49,576 bases of DNA from Synechococcus sp. M44_DOE_062 (GTDB lineage: Bacteria; Cyanobacteriota; Cyanobacteriia; Thermostichales; Thermostichaceae): positions 1 through 49,576 of the forward strand of contig DVDX01000003.1 of the NCBI GenBank assembly GCA_015295985.1, in the 5' to 3' direction. The stretch's first letter is position 1. The number at the start of each line of letters is the position of its first letter. Positions 49,305-49,576 of the stretch are shown one piece after another. The translations under genes were made by a program, and so were the position numbers. The notes under the pieces are model-generated. The model was not told the origin of the DNA and ran no database searches. It saw only the letters and a list, made by a program, of their open reading frames with translations.

Positions 49305-49576
49305 CTAACGCCGTTCCAGAAAATCGCGGCGCAGATCCCGAATCTCCTGCCGCATCTCCCTCATCTCCTCAGCCATCTGGTCGGTACGCCGTTCCAGCGC
49401 TTCGGTGCGGCGTTCGATGGCCCGAGTACGCTCGTCAAACCGATCCATTGACTCGCGAAAAAACTGCGCCAGCATCGCCTGTCCCTCCCGCAGCTCTTGA
49501 ATCAAAACCTGCTGGTTTTGCTGGACAAGACGCAGCTCCTGCTGGGCAGCTTGCAATTCTCTCTGGGAGGCTTGTA
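49305..49576 (-). CDS. coiled-coil protein, 5' end outside window
   Basis: The frame stays open to the right edge, so the start is not seen. The visible 90 or so residues are almost entirely heptad-like: a Gln-rich part (QAAQQELRLVQQNQQ), MLAQFFRESMDRFDERTR, then a charged part RRTEALERRTDQMAEEM and REMRQEIRDLRRDFLERR. A long coiled coil is clear; no domain or function can be named. Confidence 0.6.
   Translation of the reverse strand, partial: QASQRELQAAQQELRLVQQNQQVLIQELREGQAMLAQFFRESMDRFDERTRAIERRTEALERRTDQMAEEMREMRQEIRDLRRDFLERR

Overview
The window reads as a chromosomal segment of a unicellular, GC-rich cyanobacterium. It holds NDH-1 subunit M, all four large subunits of cytochrome b6f (PetB, PetD, PetC, PetA), Psb28, a CpcS/CpeS-type phycobilin lyase, a BicA-type bicarbonate transporter, a CtpA-type protease, and several small families largely confined to cyanobacteria and plastids (DUF2996, DUF3067, DUF760). 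The palindrome GGGATCCC and its core GGATCC recur throughout genes and spacers, while I noticed no full copy of the usual cyanobacterial HIP1 palindrome GCGATCGC. From memory this resembles the thermophilic Yellowstone Synechococcus (JA-3-3Ab / JA-2-3B'a lineage); that identification is inference.

Layout. 1-1700: a 24-bp tandem repeat, a possible eroded TnpB 3' end, ndhM, a DUF2996 gene and a small hypothetical. 1700-5000: glycogen synthase and a GH57 branching enzyme on the same strand. 5073-12761: acetolactate synthase (minus) divergent from a PMT-like glycosyltransferase, then a Gfo/Idh/MocA oxidoreductase and a PacL-type P-type ATPase. 12966-18600: a large multi-PAS hybrid histidine kinase followed 28 bp later by a receiver-kinase protein. 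18643-22608: IscA/SufA-like protein (minus), RNase Z, an RDD membrane protein, ribosomal L33 and S18, and a Dus enzyme. 22682-25252: leuB, petD, petB (minus). 25436-29492: CtpA-like protease, CpcS/CpeS lyase and two membrane proteins of unknown function. 29616-31839: DUF3067 (minus), then petC and petA. 31904-37535: PhzF-like gene (minus), CIRCE-groES-groEL, DUF429 gene, guaB3 and tRNA-Val(UAC). 37834-42284: SLH porin with a strong terminator, a zinc-ribbon protein of unknown function and bicA. 42375-42647: a broken KirBac potassium-channel remnant. 42844-49576: gyrA, DUF760, glycerate kinase, psb28, gatA (convergent) and the edge of a coiled-coil gene.

Most genes look like ordinary housekeeping and photosynthesis functions, linked by carbon flow (BicA uptake, glycogen synthesis, glycerate kinase), photosynthetic electron transport and its assembly, and stress response. 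I saw no intact insertion sequence, prophage, CRISPR array or defence island. The unusual features are the GGGATCCC palindromes (also used as terminator stems), a four-cysteine zinc ribbon fused to the end of acetolactate synthase, a KirBac pseudogene beside bicA, and a 360-bp in-frame PAS duplication inside the hybrid kinase.
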